Below, in pieces: positions 27,084 through 36,000 of a stretch of 64,000 nt of DNA. The DNA is from Ramlibacter algicola (GTDB lineage Bacteria; Pseudomonadota; Gammaproteobacteria; Burkholderiales; Burkholderiaceae_C), in assembly GCF_016641735.1 (NCBI RefSeq), contig NZ_JAEDAO010000001.1, forward strand, positions 2,666,001 through 2,730,000. Direction: 5' to 3'. The notes below the pieces were generated by a model. It saw only the letters and a list, made by a program, of their open reading frames with translations, was not told where the DNA came from and did no database searches. The position numbers were made by a program, and so were the translations under genes. Positions within the stretch are counted from its first letter, which is position 1, and each line of letters begins with the position of its first letter.

Positions 27084-28913
27084 ATGTACCAGTACACCGA
27101 GTTCGACAAGGCGTTCGTGCGTGCACGCGCGGCGCAATTCCGCGACCAGCTCGAACGCTGGCAGGCCGGCAGCCTGGGCGACGACGAATTGCGGCCCCTG
27201 CGCCTGCAGAACGGCTGGTACATCCAGCGGTTCGCGCCGATGGCGCGCATCTCGGTGCCGTACGGCGAGCTGTCCAGCACGCAACTGCGGGCGCTCGGGC
27301 GCGTCGCGCGGGAGTACGACCGGCCCGATCCGGACCTGCTGCGCGACGCGCAGGAGCGCCAGCTCGCCCTCGGTCCCGTGCCGGTGCCGGGCACGGACCG
27401 GCAGGTGCAGTCCATCCTGAAATCGGGCTATGGCCATTTCACGACACGGACCAATGTGCAGTTCAACTGGATCCCGATCACCCGGGCAGCGGACGTGATG
27501 GAACTGCTGGCCGAGGTCGGCATGCACGGCATCCAGACCAGCGGCAACGCGATCCGCAACATCACGACCGAGGCGCTCGCCGGCATCGCCGAGGACGAGA
27601 TCGCCGACCCGCGGCCGTTCGCCGAAATCATCCGCCAATGGGCGGCGCTGCATCCGGAGTTCGCCTTCCTGCCGCGCAAGTTCAAGATCGCCCTGAACGG
27701 CGCGAAGGAAGACCGCGCGGCGCTGGGCTGGTACGACATCAGCCTGCAGGCCGTGCGCAACGAAGCCGGCGAGCTGGGCTTCCAGGTGCAGGTGGGCGGC
27801 GGCATGGGCCGCACGCCGGTGATCGGCACGGTGGTGCGCGCGTTCGTGCCGTGGCAGCACGTGCTGAGCTACCTCGAGGCCTGCATCCGCGTCTACAACC
27901 AGTACGGTCGCCGCGACAACGTCTGGAAGGCCCGCATCAAGATCCTCGTCAAGTCCGAGGGCCAGGCGTACATCGACAAGGTCGAGGAGGAATTCCGGCA
28001 GATCCTCGAGATCGACGGCGCGCCGCACACGATCACGCAGGCTGAACTCGATCGCGTCGCCGCGCAGTTCGTCGCGCCGGCGCTGGAGCGTCCGCAGCGC
28101 GACGCAGCTTCGCAGCGGGTGCACGAGATCATCCGCGCCGACGCCGAGGCCGACCCGCTGTACGACCGCTGGCTGCAGCGCAACGTGCTGCCGCACCGCG
28201 ACCCGCAGCGGCGCGCCGTGGTGCTGTCGTTCAAGCGCCTGGGCCAGAACCCCGGCGACTGCACGGCCGACCAGTTCGACGCGATCGCGGACCTGGCCGA
28301 GCGCTTTTCCGCCGGCGAGGCCCGCGTGACGCACGAGCAGAACCTGCTGCTGCCCTGGGTGCACCAGGACGACCTGCCCGAGCTGTGGGCTGCCGCGCGC
28401 AAGCTGGGGCTCGCCCGGCCCAACATCGGCCTCATCACCGACATGATCGCGTGCCCGGGCGGCGACTTCTGCTCGCTGGCCAACGCACGTTCGCTGCCGA
28501 TCGCCGAGGCGATCACCGAGCGCTTCCAGGACCTCGACGAGGAACACGACATCGGCGAGATCGACCTGAATTTCTCGGGGTGCATCAACTCGTGTGGGCA
28601 CCACCACGCGGGCCACATCGGCATCCTCGGCGTCGACAAGGATGGCCAGGAGTGGTACCAGGTCACGCTGGGCGGCTCCAACGGCTCCGACCTGTCCGGC
28701 CCCGCCGGTCCCGGCAAGATCGTCGGCCCGTCGTTCGCCAAGGAAGAAGTGCCCGGCGTCATCGAGGCGCTGATCGACACCTACCGGCAGCTGCGCCAGT
28801 CGGCCGGCAACGGCAAGGCCGAAACGTTCATCGCGACCCTGCGCCGCGTCGGCCACGAGCCGTTCAAGGCGGCCGCCAATGCGGCGCGCTTCGTCGAGCG
28901 GGAGGTGGCGTGA
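27084..28913 (+). CDS. cysI: Sulfite reductase hemoprotein (siroheme/[4Fe-4S]) CysI
   Basis: This 609-residue nitrite/sulfite reductase family enzyme carries out the six-electron reduction of sulfite to sulfide. The cluster and siroheme ligands are visible as C457-x5-C463 (CPGGDFC) and C500-x3-C504 (CINSC). The N-terminal half has the substrate/siroheme motif YGHFTTRTNVQFNW. No flavoprotein partner CysJ is encoded nearby, so the electrons must come from elsewhere, possibly ferredoxin. It is the first gene of a five-gene operon; the next start overlaps its stop (TGATG). A CysB-like box lies upstream. Confidence 0.94.
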   Translation: MYQYTEFDKAFVRARAAQFRDQLERWQAGSLGDDELRPLRLQNGWYIQRFAPMARISVPYGELSSTQLRALGRVAREYDRPDPDLLRDAQERQLALGPVPVPGTDRQVQSILKSGYGHFTTRTNVQFNWIPITRAADVMELLAEVGMHGIQTSGNAIRNITTEALAGIAEDEIADPRPFAEIIRQWAALHPEFAFLPRKFKIALNGAKEDRAALGWYDISLQAVRNEAGELGFQVQVGGGMGRTPVIGTVVRAFVPWQHVLSYLEACIRVYNQYGRRDNVWKARIKILVKSEGQAYIDKVEEEFRQILEIDGAPHTITQAELDRVAAQFVAPALERPQRDAASQRVHEIIRADAEADPLYDRWLQRNVLPHRDPQRRAVVLSFKRLGQNPGDCTADQFDAIADLAERFSAGEARVTHEQNLLLPWVHQDDLPELWAAARKLGLARPNIGLITDMIACPGGDFCSLANARSLPIAEAITERFQDLDEEHDIGEIDLNFSGCINSCGHHHAGHIGILGVDKDGQEWYQVTLGGSNGSDLSGPAGPGKIVGPSFAKEEVPGVIEALIDTYRQLRQSAGNGKAETFIATLRRVGHEPFKAAANAARFVEREVA

Positions 28914-29293
28914 TGCAGCGTGGGTTGAATCTCCTGCAAGCCGGCGCGGTCGAGGACGATGGCGCCAAGGTGCTGGTCGTCACGAACGACACCGACGTGG
29001 CGCACCTCGTGCTCGACGGCGTCGAGCGCATCGAGCTGCAGTTCCCGAAGTTCACCGACGGCCGGGCGTACAGCCAGGCGTACCTGCTGCGCCGGCGCCG
29101 CAAGTTCGCGGGCGACATCCGCGCCACCGGCGACGTGCTGGTCGACCAGCTGGTGCAGATGCAGCGCACGGGCTTCTCCAGCGCCGTGCTCAAGGACGGC
29201 AAGGAAGTGGCCGAGGTGCCGCGCCAGTTCGAGCGCTTCCCCGGCTTCTACCAGGCTGACCTGGTGGTGCCGCAACCGCACTTCGCACGCTGA
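28913..29293 (+). CDS. DUF934 protein of the sulfite-reduction operon
   Basis: This 126-residue cytoplasmic protein has the DUF934 core (IELQFPKFTDGRAYSQAYLLRRRRKFAGDIRATGDVLVDQLVQMQRTGF). The family is found next to cysI/cysH in many proteobacteria and is presumed to assist sulfite reduction, but its biochemical function is not established. The N-terminal segment is shorter than in the family members I recall. It starts one base into the cysI stop, and cysH follows after one base, so the genes are translationally coupled. Confidence 0.85.
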   Translation: MQRGLNLLQAGAVEDDGAKVLVVTNDTDVAHLVLDGVERIELQFPKFTDGRAYSQAYLLRRRRKFAGDIRATGDVLVDQLVQMQRTGFSSAVLKDGKEVAEVPRQFERFPGFYQADLVVPQPHFAR

Positions 29294-29294
29294 C

Positions 29295-30023
29295 ATGGGA
29301 GCCATCGACCTCCACGCGCGACCGTCGCCGGATTTCGAACGCAAGCTGCGCGAGACCGAGGAATTGCTGGTGCGCGCCGCCGCCGAGTTCTCGCCGTTGG
29401 TGCAGGCCAGCAGCCTGGGCGCGGAAGACACGGTGCTCACGCACCTGGCCGCCCAGCTGGAGCTCGACATCCCGGTCGTCGTGCTCGACACCGGACTGCT
29501 GCATCCGGAGACGCTGGACCTGCTCGAGCGCCTGACGGCGACATCGCGCGCGCCGGTGCGCGTCTACCAGCCGGTGCAGGAATCGGTGGTCCACTTCGTC
29601 GCCCGCGAAGGCAAGGACGCGATGTACCGCAGCGTCGAGCTGCGCAAGTCGTGCTGCCACCTGCGAAAAGTGGAACCCCTGGCGCGCGCCCTGGAAGGCC
29701 AGCGCGCCTGGATCACGGGCCTGCGCCGCGAGCAATCCGCCGCGCGCGCCGAGGTGCCGCTGGTGGACCGCAGCGAGCCCCGCACCAAGTTCAACCCGCT
29801 GGCCGCGTGGACCTGGGGTGACGTGTGGCACTACATCGGCGCGAACGGCGTCGACTACCACCCGCTGCACGACCAGTTCTTCCCGAGCATCGGCTGCGCG
29901 CCGTGCACGCGCGCGATCAGCCTGGGCGAGGACTTCCGCGCCGGGCGCTGGTGGTGGGAGGAGGAGAACGCCAAGGAATGCGGTCTCCACGTGAAGGACG
30001 AATCGCAAGGAGTGCCGGCATGA
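29295..30023 (+). CDS. cysH: Phosphoadenylyl-/adenylyl-sulfate reductase CysH (Fe-S APS reductase type)
   Basis: This 242-residue enzyme reduces activated sulfate to sulfite. Four cluster cysteines, Cys120-Cys121 (KSCCHLRK) and Cys201-x2-Cys204 (GCAPCTR), mark it as the [4Fe-4S] type that uses APS directly. The C-terminal ECGLH (Cys229) is the redox-active cysteine. SSLGAEDTVL near residue 40 is the adenylate-binding loop. Use of APS agrees with the absence of a cysC kinase. The gene lies between DUF934 and cysD, with an ATGA overlap to cysD. Confidence 0.94.
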   Translation: MGAIDLHARPSPDFERKLRETEELLVRAAAEFSPLVQASSLGAEDTVLTHLAAQLELDIPVVVLDTGLLHPETLDLLERLTATSRAPVRVYQPVQESVVHFVAREGKDAMYRSVELRKSCCHLRKVEPLARALEGQRAWITGLRREQSAARAEVPLVDRSEPRTKFNPLAAWTWGDVWHYIGANGVDYHPLHDQFFPSIGCAPCTRAISLGEDFRAGRWWWEEENAKECGLHVKDESQGVPA

Positions 30024-30952
30024 ACGCCCGCGTCGACCCACAGTTGCTGTCGAGGGTGTCCAACCGCCACCTGGACGCGCTCGAGGAGGAAGCCATCTTC
30101 GTGCTGCGCGAGGTCGCGGCCGCGTTCGAGCGTCCCGCGCTGCTGTTCTCGGGCGGCAAGGATTCGCTGGTGCTGCTCAAGTGCGCCGAGAAGGCATTCG
30201 GTTCCGGCCGCCTTCCCTACCCGCTGCTGATGATCGACACCGGGCACAACTTCCCGGAAGTCACGGCGTTCCGCGACCGGCGCGCGAAGGAACTCGGCGC
30301 CGAGCTGGTCGTGCGCAGCGTGGAGGACTCCATGCGGCGCGGCACCGTGCGCCTGGCCTACCCGGGCGAATCGCGCAACGCGCACCAGTCGGTGACGCTG
30401 CTGGAGGCGATCGAGGAATTCCGCTTCGACGCCCTCATCGGCGGCGCCCGCCGGGACGAGGAGAAGGCACGTGCCAAGGAACGCGTGTTCTCGCATCGGG
30501 ATTCCTTCGGCCAGTGGCAGCCCAAGTCGCAGCGCCCCGAGTTGTGGACGCTGTTCAACACCCGCCTGCAGCCCGGCGAGCACTTCCGCGTGTTCCCGAT
30601 CTCCAACTGGACCGAGCTCGACGTGTGGCAGTACATCGAGCGCGAAGCCGTCGAGCTGCCATCGCTCTACTACGCGCACCGGCGCGAGGTCGTGGAACGC
30701 CGCGGCCTGCTGGTGCCGGTGACCGAACTGACGCCGCCGCGCGACGGCGAGGAGGTGGTGACGCGCACGGTGCGGTTCCGCACCGTCGGCGACATCACCT
30801 GCACCTGCCCGGTCGCGAGCACGGCCGCGAGCGCGGCCGACGTGGTCGCCGAGACGATCGCCGCCGACGTGAGCGAACGGGGCGCGACGCGCATGGACGA
30901 CAAGACGTCGGACGCGTCGATGGAGAAGCGCAAGAAGGACGGGTATTTCTGA
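30020..30952 (+). CDS. cysD: Sulfate adenylyltransferase subunit 2 CysD
   Basis: This 310-residue catalytic subunit of ATP sulfurylase makes APS from sulfate and ATP. The PP-loop motif LLFSGGKDSLVLLK is clear, together with DTGHNFPEVTAFRD, GGARRDEEKARAKER and the C-terminal FRTVGDITCTCPV...KRKKDGYF, all CysD hallmarks. Length equals the family norm (about 300). It overlaps cysH by four bases, and its stop overlaps the cysN ATG (TGATGG). It works as a complex with the GTPase CysN. Confidence 0.96.
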   Translation: MNARVDPQLLSRVSNRHLDALEEEAIFVLREVAAAFERPALLFSGGKDSLVLLKCAEKAFGSGRLPYPLLMIDTGHNFPEVTAFRDRRAKELGAELVVRSVEDSMRRGTVRLAYPGESRNAHQSVTLLEAIEEFRFDALIGGARRDEEKARAKERVFSHRDSFGQWQPKSQRPELWTLFNTRLQPGEHFRVFPISNWTELDVWQYIEREAVELPSLYYAHRREVVERRGLLVPVTELTPPRDGEEVVTRTVRFRTVGDITCTCPVASTAASAADVVAETIAADVSERGATRMDDKTSDASMEKRKKDGYF

Positions 30953-32271
30953 TGGATGCGGTGGTTTCTTCCGAAGTCGGGGTGGATCCCGGCCTTCGCC
31001 GGGATGACGAAGCCTCGCGCGGCGACGCCGCGCTGCGCTTCATCACGTGCGGGTCCGTCGACGACGGCAAGAGCACGCTGATCGGCCGGCTGCTGGTGGA
31101 CAGCAAGGCCGTGCTGCAGGACCAGCTGGCCGGCGTGCATCGCGCCGGCGCCGTCGACCTCGCGCTGCTCACCGACGGCCTCAGCGCCGAGCGCGAACAG
31201 GGCATCACCATCGACGTCGCCTACCGCTACTTCGCGTCGCCGCGGCGCAAGTTCGTCATCGGCGACACGCCGGGCCACGTGCAGTACACCCGCAACATGG
31301 TCACGGCGGCCTCGGGTGCGGATGCGGCTGTGGTGCTGGTGGACGCGACCAAGCTGCAATGGCGCGACGCGCAACCGGCGCTGCTCCCCCAAACGCGGCG
31401 CCATGCGCTGCTGGTGGACCTGCTGCGCGTGCCGTCGATCGTGTTTGCGATCAACAAGCTCGACGCGGTCGAGGATCCCGCGCTCGCTTACCGCCACATT
31501 GCCGGTGCGCTCGCAGCGTTCTCGCATGCCGCGGGCATCCAGCCGCGGGCGGTCGTGCCGCTGTCGGCGCTGCAGGGTTTCAACGTCGTGCAGCCCGCCG
31601 CCGGGTGGGCCGGCTATGTCGGTCCCTCCCTGCTGCAGTTGCTCGAGACCCTGCCCGCGACGACCGCGGAAGCCGACCAGGGCTTCGCGTTCCCCGTGCA
31701 GTGGGTCGAGAAGTTTTCGGAGTCCGCCGAGACCGCGCAAGGCCGTCGCGTGTTCTGGGGCCGCGTGGCCACCGGGACCGTGCAGCCGGGCGACGCCGTG
31801 CGCGTGATGCCGTCCGGGCAAGCCGCCGTCGTGGCGCAGGTGCTGGACGCCGTGCGGCGTCCCACCCGCGGCATCGCCGGCCACAGCGCCGGCATCGTGC
31901 TGGACCGCGAGGTGGACATCTCGCGTGGCGACTGGCTGCTCGCGCACGACGCGCCAGCAGCCGTGCGCGAGGTCACGGGCACCGTCGCCTGGCTCGACGA
32001 CGAGCCGCTGGTGGCCGGACGCACGTACTGGGCCCTGCACGGCCACCGCTGGGTCAAGGCGCGCGTGCAGCGCGTGGTGCACCAGCTCGACGTGCAGACG
32101 CTGGCCGAACAGGAGGCGGAAGCCCTGCCTCCGAACGGCATCGGCGTGGTGAAGCTGGTGCTGCAGGAGCCGCTGGCGACGCGGCCGTTCGCGAAGGCCC
32201 GCGTGCCCGGTTCGCTGGTGCTGGTCGACACGGCCACCCACAGGACGTCGGGGGCCCTGCTGGTGCGTTGA
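30952..32271 (+). CDS. cysN: Sulfate adenylyltransferase subunit 1 CysN (GTPase)
   Basis: This 439-residue elongation-factor-like GTPase drives sulfate activation by CysD. G1 CGSVDDGKST, the effector region GITIDVAYRYF, G3 DTPGHVQYT and G4 NKLD are present, then beta-barrel domains. No C-terminal APS kinase is attached, in line with the APS-reductase type of CysH. Codons 11-20, before the conserved LRFITCGSVDDGKST, are built from a REP-like palindrome (30986-31005), so the N-terminus may have been extended by a repeat insertion. Confidence 0.94.
   Translation: MDAVVSSEVGVDPGLRRDDEASRGDAALRFITCGSVDDGKSTLIGRLLVDSKAVLQDQLAGVHRAGAVDLALLTDGLSAEREQGITIDVAYRYFASPRRKFVIGDTPGHVQYTRNMVTAASGADAAVVLVDATKLQWRDAQPALLPQTRRHALLVDLLRVPSIVFAINKLDAVEDPALAYRHIAGALAAFSHAAGIQPRAVVPLSALQGFNVVQPAAGWAGYVGPSLLQLLETLPATTAEADQGFAFPVQWVEKFSESAETAQGRRVFWGRVATGTVQPGDAVRVMPSGQAAVVAQVLDAVRRPTRGIAGHSAGIVLDREVDISRGDWLLAHDAPAAVREVTGTVAWLDDEPLVAGRTYWALHGHRWVKARVQRVVHQLDVQTLAEQEAEALPPNGIGVVKLVLQEPLATRPFAKARVPGSLVLVDTATHRTSGALLVR
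30986..31005. repeat. REP-like palindrome inside the 5' end of cysN
   Basis: ATCCCGGC, loop CTTC, GCCGGGAT forms a perfect 8-bp stem. With its flanks (GTGG before, GACGA after) it has the form of the dispersed GTCATCCCGGCGAAAGCCGGGAT-type elements that are normally intergenic in betaproteobacteria. Here it is translated in frame (DPGLRRDD). Confidence 0.65.
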
Positions 32272-32339
32272 GCCCGGCCCTGCCGCAGTGACCCTGCGAG
32301 CGCCATCCCATCCGCGCCGGAAGGGCCATGGCCGCTGGC

Positions 32340-32345
32340 TAAAAT
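32340..32345 (+). promoter_or_regulatory. Probable -10 box of the ferredoxin gene
   Basis: TAAAAT in the 111-base gap after cysN, 37 bases before the fdxA ATG. No good -35 is visible. It suggests that fdxA has its own promoter as well as read-through from cysN. Confidence 0.35.
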
Positions 32346-32382
32346 CGGGGTTTCCCCCAAGCATCACTCGCACCCTGCCACC

Positions 32383-32712
32383 ATGACCCACGTCGTCACC
32401 GAACAATGCATCCGCTGCAAGTACACCGACTGCGTGGACGTGTGCCCCGTGGACTGCTTCCGCGAAGGGCCGAACATGCTGGTGATCGACCCGGACGAGT
32501 GCATCGATTGCGCCGTGTGCATCCCCGAATGCCCGGTCAATGCGATCTACGCCGAGGAGGACGTGCCTGCCGACCAGGTGCAGTTCACCAAGCTGAATGC
32601 GGAACTGGCCCGCGCACCGGGCTGGAAGAGCATCACCAAGCGCAAGCCGGCCCTGCCGGACGCGGATGAATGGAAGGACAAGCCGGGCAAGCTGCAGGAG
32701 CTGGCCCGCTGA
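32383..32712 (+). CDS. fdxA: 7Fe ferredoxin FdxA
   Basis: This 109-residue electron carrier has one [3Fe-4S] and one [4Fe-4S] cluster. The cysteine pattern is Cys9, Cys17, Cys21 in the first half ([18 protein letters not shown]) and Cys40, Cys43, Cys46, Cys50 in the second ([12 protein letters not shown]), typical of the Azotobacter ferredoxin I family. The C-terminal tail with [17 protein letters not shown] is also typical. A ferredoxin reductase gene follows after 7 bases, so the two probably form an electron-transfer pair. Confidence 0.95.
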   Translation: MTHVVTEQCIRCKYTDCVDVCPVDCFREGPNMLVIDPDECIDCAVCIPECPVNAIYAEEDVPADQVQFTKLNAELARAPGWKSITKRKPALPDADEWKDKPGKLQELAR

Positions 32713-32719
32713 AGGATTC

Positions 32720-33823
32720 ATGGAACCGAGACTCGACCAAGAAGTGATCAAGACCGCCGCCGCGCACGACGGCCCCATCGAAACCGATGCCGTCATCGTC
32801 GGCGCGGGCCCCGTCGGCCTGTTCCAGGTGTTCGAGCTCGGCCTGCTGGAGATCAAGGCGCACGTCATCGACTCGCTGGCCTATCCCGGCGGGCAGCCGA
32901 TCGAGCTGTACCCGGACAAGCCGATCTATGACATCCCTGCCATCCCCGTCTGCACGGGCAAGGAACTGACCGACGCGCTGCTCAAGCAGATCGAGCCGTT
33001 CGGCGCCACCTTCCACCTGGGCCAGACGGTCACCGAGGTGCAGAAGCAGGACGACGGCCGCTTCTTCGTCGCCACCAGCAAGGGAACGCAGTTCCTCGCC
33101 AAGACGATCTTCATCGCCGCCGGCGTCGGTGCTTTCGAGCCGCGCACGCTCAAGGTCGACGGCATCGAGAAGTTCGACGGCTCGCAGTTGTTCTACCGCG
33201 TGCGCAACCCGGCGGACTTCGCCGGCAAGAACCTGGTGGTCGTCGGCGGCGGCGATTCCGCGCTGGACTGGACGCTCAACTTCGCCGCCGAAGGCCCCAA
33301 CAAGGCCGAAAGCGTGATCCTCGTGCACCGCCGCGACGGCTTCAAGGCCGCGCCCTCCTCCGTCGCGAAGATGAAGGAACTGTGCGAGCAGTACGAAATG
33401 CAGTTCATGGTCGGCCAGGTCACGGCCTTCGACGAGAAGGACGGCCGCATGACGGCGGTGAAGGTCACGGGCGGCGACGGCGTGACGCGCGTCGTGCCGA
33501 TGGACGCACTGCTGGTGTTCTTCGGCCTGTCGCCCAAGCTCGGCCCGATCGCCGACTGGGGCCTGGACATCGAGCGCAAGCAACTGGTGGTGGACACCGA
33601 GAAGTTCTCGACCAGCGTGCCGGGCATCTTCGCGGTGGGCGACATCAACACCTACCCGGGCAAGAAGAAACTGATCCTCTCCGGCTTCCACGAATGCGCG
33701 CTCGCGGCCTTCGGCGCGGCGCCGATCATCTTCCCCGAGAAGGGCAAGATCCATCTGCAATACACGACGACGTCGCCGAAGCTGCACAAGGTGCTCGGTG
33801 TCGAGACGCCCGTGTTCGATTGA
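32720..33823 (+). CDS. Ferredoxin--NADP+ reductase, thioredoxin-reductase-like type
   Basis: This 367-residue FAD/NAD(P)H oxidoreductase has an FAD site [22 protein letters not shown](P) site [18 protein letters not shown] and C-terminal FAD contact [30 protein letters not shown]. It lacks the CxxC of thioredoxin reductases, which together with the C-terminal extension points to the TrxR-like ferredoxin reductases. The start MEPRL lies 7 bases after fdxA. It could pass NADPH electrons through FdxA to CysI, which has no CysJ partner here; that is inference. Confidence 0.88.
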   Translation: MEPRLDQEVIKTAAAHDGPIETDAVIVGAGPVGLFQVFELGLLEIKAHVIDSLAYPGGQPIELYPDKPIYDIPAIPVCTGKELTDALLKQIEPFGATFHLGQTVTEVQKQDDGRFFVATSKGTQFLAKTIFIAAGVGAFEPRTLKVDGIEKFDGSQLFYRVRNPADFAGKNLVVVGGGDSALDWTLNFAAEGPNKAESVILVHRRDGFKAAPSSVAKMKELCEQYEMQFMVGQVTAFDEKDGRMTAVKVTGGDGVTRVVPMDALLVFFGLSPKLGPIADWGLDIERKQLVVDTEKFSTSVPGIFAVGDINTYPGKKKLILSGFHECALAAFGAAPIIFPEKGKIHLQYTTTSPKLHKVLGVETPVFD

Positions 33824-33861
33824 CGCGTGCACGAACGTCGAGAAAGCGCCGCAGAACAGGC

Positions 33862-33867
33862 TATAAT
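33862..33867 (+). promoter_or_regulatory. -10 box of tRNA-Asn
   Basis: A perfect TATAAT lies 11 bases before the tRNA. The -35 position is not well matched. Confidence 0.6.
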
Positions 33868-33878
33868 CTGAGGCTCTT

Positions 33879-33954
33879 TCCCCGATAGCTCAGTCGGTAG
33901 AGCGCCGGACTGTTAATCCGTAGGTCCCTGGTTCGAGCCCAGGTCGGGGAGCCA
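33879..33954 (+). tRNA. tRNA-Asn (anticodon GUU)
   Basis: Acceptor stem TCCCCGA (33879-33885) pairs with TCGGGGA (33944-33950). The D-arm contains AGCTCAGTCGGTAGAGC, the anticodon loop is CTGTTAA with GTT at 33912-33914, and the T-arm has GGTTCGAGCC. Discriminator G is followed by an encoded CCA (33952-33954). Total length is 76 bases. It is a single tRNA gene with its own -10 box and terminator. Confidence 0.97.
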
Positions 33955-33976
33955 AATCAGGCCGCACAGGCCAACG

Positions 33977-34012
33977 AAACCCCGCTATCCAAAAGGTAGC
34001 GGGGTTTTTCTT
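33977..34012 (+). terminator. Intrinsic terminator after tRNA-Asn
   Basis: AAACCCCGCTA pairs with TAGCGGGGTTT (11 bp, the loop includes AAAA), followed by TTCTTTC. This is a strong stem with a U-rich tail. Confidence 0.9.
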
Positions 34013-34147
34013 TCGTGGGCGCGATCACAGACGCGCATCACGCTCGATGCCGCATCGCGGCCTCATCCTTGCTCGCCCACGTATAGTGGGCCTTGGGCCG
34101 CGCCCTCCCGCGCCACTCCTTTCGACATCTCCATCTCGGGATCAGTC

Positions 34148-35935
34148 ATGCAATCGACGACGAGCCCGACATCGGGCGAGGGCCTGGACAGCATCGTCCG
34201 GCATCTCCAGACCCACGCGGAACCCGCAACCCCTTCCGAACTGCTGGTCGCCACGGCCGAAGGTGCCGAAGTCCTGCTGGAACCTGTCATCCCCTCCCTG
34301 CTCGCCACGGTGCGCGCGACGCTCGCCATGGACGTGGTCTTCGTCTCCGAGTTCGTCGGGGGCCGGCGCGTGTTCAAGCACGTGGTGACGGGCGACAAGC
34401 CGGTCATCGCCGCCAGCGGCTCCGACCCGCTGGAGACGTCGTGGTGCCAGCGTGTGGTCGACGGGCGCCTGCCGCGCTTCATCCCGGACACCGCGGTGCA
34501 CTACGAGCGCGGCGACGTTGAGCCACCAGCATTCCCGATCGGCACGCACCTGAGCGTGCCCATCGTCCTCGGTGACGGACAGTGCTTCGGCACGCTGTGC
34601 TGCTTCAGCTTCGAGCGCCGCCCCGCGATCCAGGAAGGCGACCTGGCGCTGCTGCACGCCGTCGCACGGTTGCTCGCCGCGGGCGAGGACCGGCGGCGCA
34701 CGGCATGCGTTCCACGCGAAGCGTCCCCGCCTGCAAGGACGGCCGTTGGCCATGAAGCCGATATCGCTGCCATCTCGGCCATCGAGGCCGTGCCCCGGAT
34801 GCTGGACGTGGTGTGCCGCTCCACCGGCATGGGCTTCGCCGCGATCGCCCGCGTGACCGAGTCGCGCTGGATCTGCTGCGCGTCGCGCGACCAGATCGGC
34901 TTCGGCCTCGGCCCCGGTGGCGAGCTGGTGCTGGAGACCACGATCTGCAATGAGATCCGGCAGCACCACGAGCCGGTGGTCATCGACGACGTGGCGGCCA
35001 GTGGTGCCTACCGAACGCACCACACGCCGGCGCAGTACGGCTTCCGCAGCTACATCTCGTTCCCGATCCTGCGCAAGGACGGCTCGTTCTGGGGAACGCT
35101 GTGCGCCATCGACCCGCAGCCCGCGCAGCTGGACAACCCGCAGACGCTGGGCATGTTCCGCCTGTTCGCCGACCTGCTCGGATTCCACCTGGAGGCCACG
35201 GACCGCCTGCGCGCCAGCGAGGCGGCGCAGCGACTGGAGGCCGACACTTCGCGCCGCCGTGAGCAGTTCGTCGCGGCACTGGGCCACGACATCCGCACGC
35301 CGCTGCAGGCCGTCATGGGCGGGCTTGCGGTGCTCGAGCGCGTGCCCGACCGGGTGCCGCAAGTGGCGCCCGTGATGCGGCGCAGCGCCACGCGCATCAG
35401 CGCGCTGGTGCAGGACCTGATGGACCTGGCGCGGGGCCAGCTCGGCACGGGCATGCGCGTGGAGCCCATCCTGTGCGCCGACCTGCCCGAGCGGCTGGCG
35501 CACGTGGTGGAGGAGCAGCGCACCGCGCGGCCGGACAGCCGCATCGAGTTCGACTGCCGGCTGGACGGTCCGGTGTGGTGCGACCCCGCCCGCATCGAAC
35601 AGGTAGCATCCAACCTGCTGGCCAACGCCGTCGCGCATGGCACGCCCGGCCAGCCGATCACGGTGACGGCGACGACCGAAGGCGACGAGTTCCATTTCCG
35701 TTCGTCGAATGCCGCGCCGCGCATGTCGCCGGCCGACGTCGGCCGCCTCTTCCAGCCCTACTTCCGGCCCGCGGACCGCGATGCCTCCGGCGGGCTGGGC
35801 TTGGGCCTCTACATCGTGTCCGAGATCGCCAGGGCGCACCGCGGGACGGCGGCCGCCGCAGCGGAAGAAGGCGCCGTGTCGTTCACGGTTCGCATCCCGC
35901 GTTCGCCGGCAGGCGCCGCGCCGGCCGCAGCTTGA
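34148..35935 (+). CDS. GAF-domain sensor histidine kinase
   Basis: This 595-residue histidine kinase has no transmembrane segment, so it is probably cytosolic. Two GAF-like domains are visible: about 30-180 (with IGTHLSVPIVLGDGQCFGTLCCF) and about 210-355 (GFRSYISFPILRKDGSFWGTLCAIDP). A HisKA dimerisation domain with His380 in LGHDIRTPLQ follows. The ATPase domain has the N box NLLANAVAHG and the G box GGLGLGLYIVSEIARAHRG. No response regulator is adjacent. The signal is unknown; GAF domains often bind small ligands or chromophores. A TATAGT box lies at 34082-34087, and a strong terminator follows. Confidence 0.9.
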   Translation: MQSTTSPTSGEGLDSIVRHLQTHAEPATPSELLVATAEGAEVLLEPVIPSLLATVRATLAMDVVFVSEFVGGRRVFKHVVTGDKPVIAASGSDPLETSWCQRVVDGRLPRFIPDTAVHYERGDVEPPAFPIGTHLSVPIVLGDGQCFGTLCCFSFERRPAIQEGDLALLHAVARLLAAGEDRRRTACVPREASPPARTAVGHEADIAAISAIEAVPRMLDVVCRSTGMGFAAIARVTESRWICCASRDQIGFGLGPGGELVLETTICNEIRQHHEPVVIDDVAASGAYRTHHTPAQYGFRSYISFPILRKDGSFWGTLCAIDPQPAQLDNPQTLGMFRLFADLLGFHLEATDRLRASEAAQRLEADTSRRREQFVAALGHDIRTPLQAVMGGLAVLERVPDRVPQVAPVMRRSATRISALVQDLMDLARGQLGTGMRVEPILCADLPERLAHVVEEQRTARPDSRIEFDCRLDGPVWCDPARIEQVASNLLANAVAHGTPGQPITVTATTEGDEFHFRSSNAAPRMSPADVGRLFQPYFRPADRDASGGLGLGLYIVSEIARAHRGTAAAAAEEGAVSFTVRIPRSPAGAAPAAA

Positions 35936-35952
35936 TCCGACGCCCCATGACG

Positions 35953-35983
35953 AAGGCCCCGGTGCATGCGCACCGGGGCCTTT
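35953..35983 (+). terminator. Intrinsic terminator after the histidine kinase gene
   Basis: AAGGCCCCGGTGC and GCACCGGGGCCTT form a 13-bp stem with loop ATGC, followed by TTCTTC. It lies between convergent genes and may also serve the BON-protein gene from the other side, although the U-tract on that side is poor. Confidence 0.8.
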
Positions 35984-36000
35984 CTTCATCCAGCCGGGGG

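Noticed and set aside
33820..33825. TTGACG as the -35 box of tRNA-Asn
   Set aside because: It is 36 bases from the TATAAT box, too far for one promoter, and it overlaps the end of the reductase gene.
33820..34150. Integration site or genomic island at tRNA-Asn
   Set aside because: No integrase, no repeat of the tRNA 3' end within the window, and flanking genes are ordinary housekeeping or regulatory genes.
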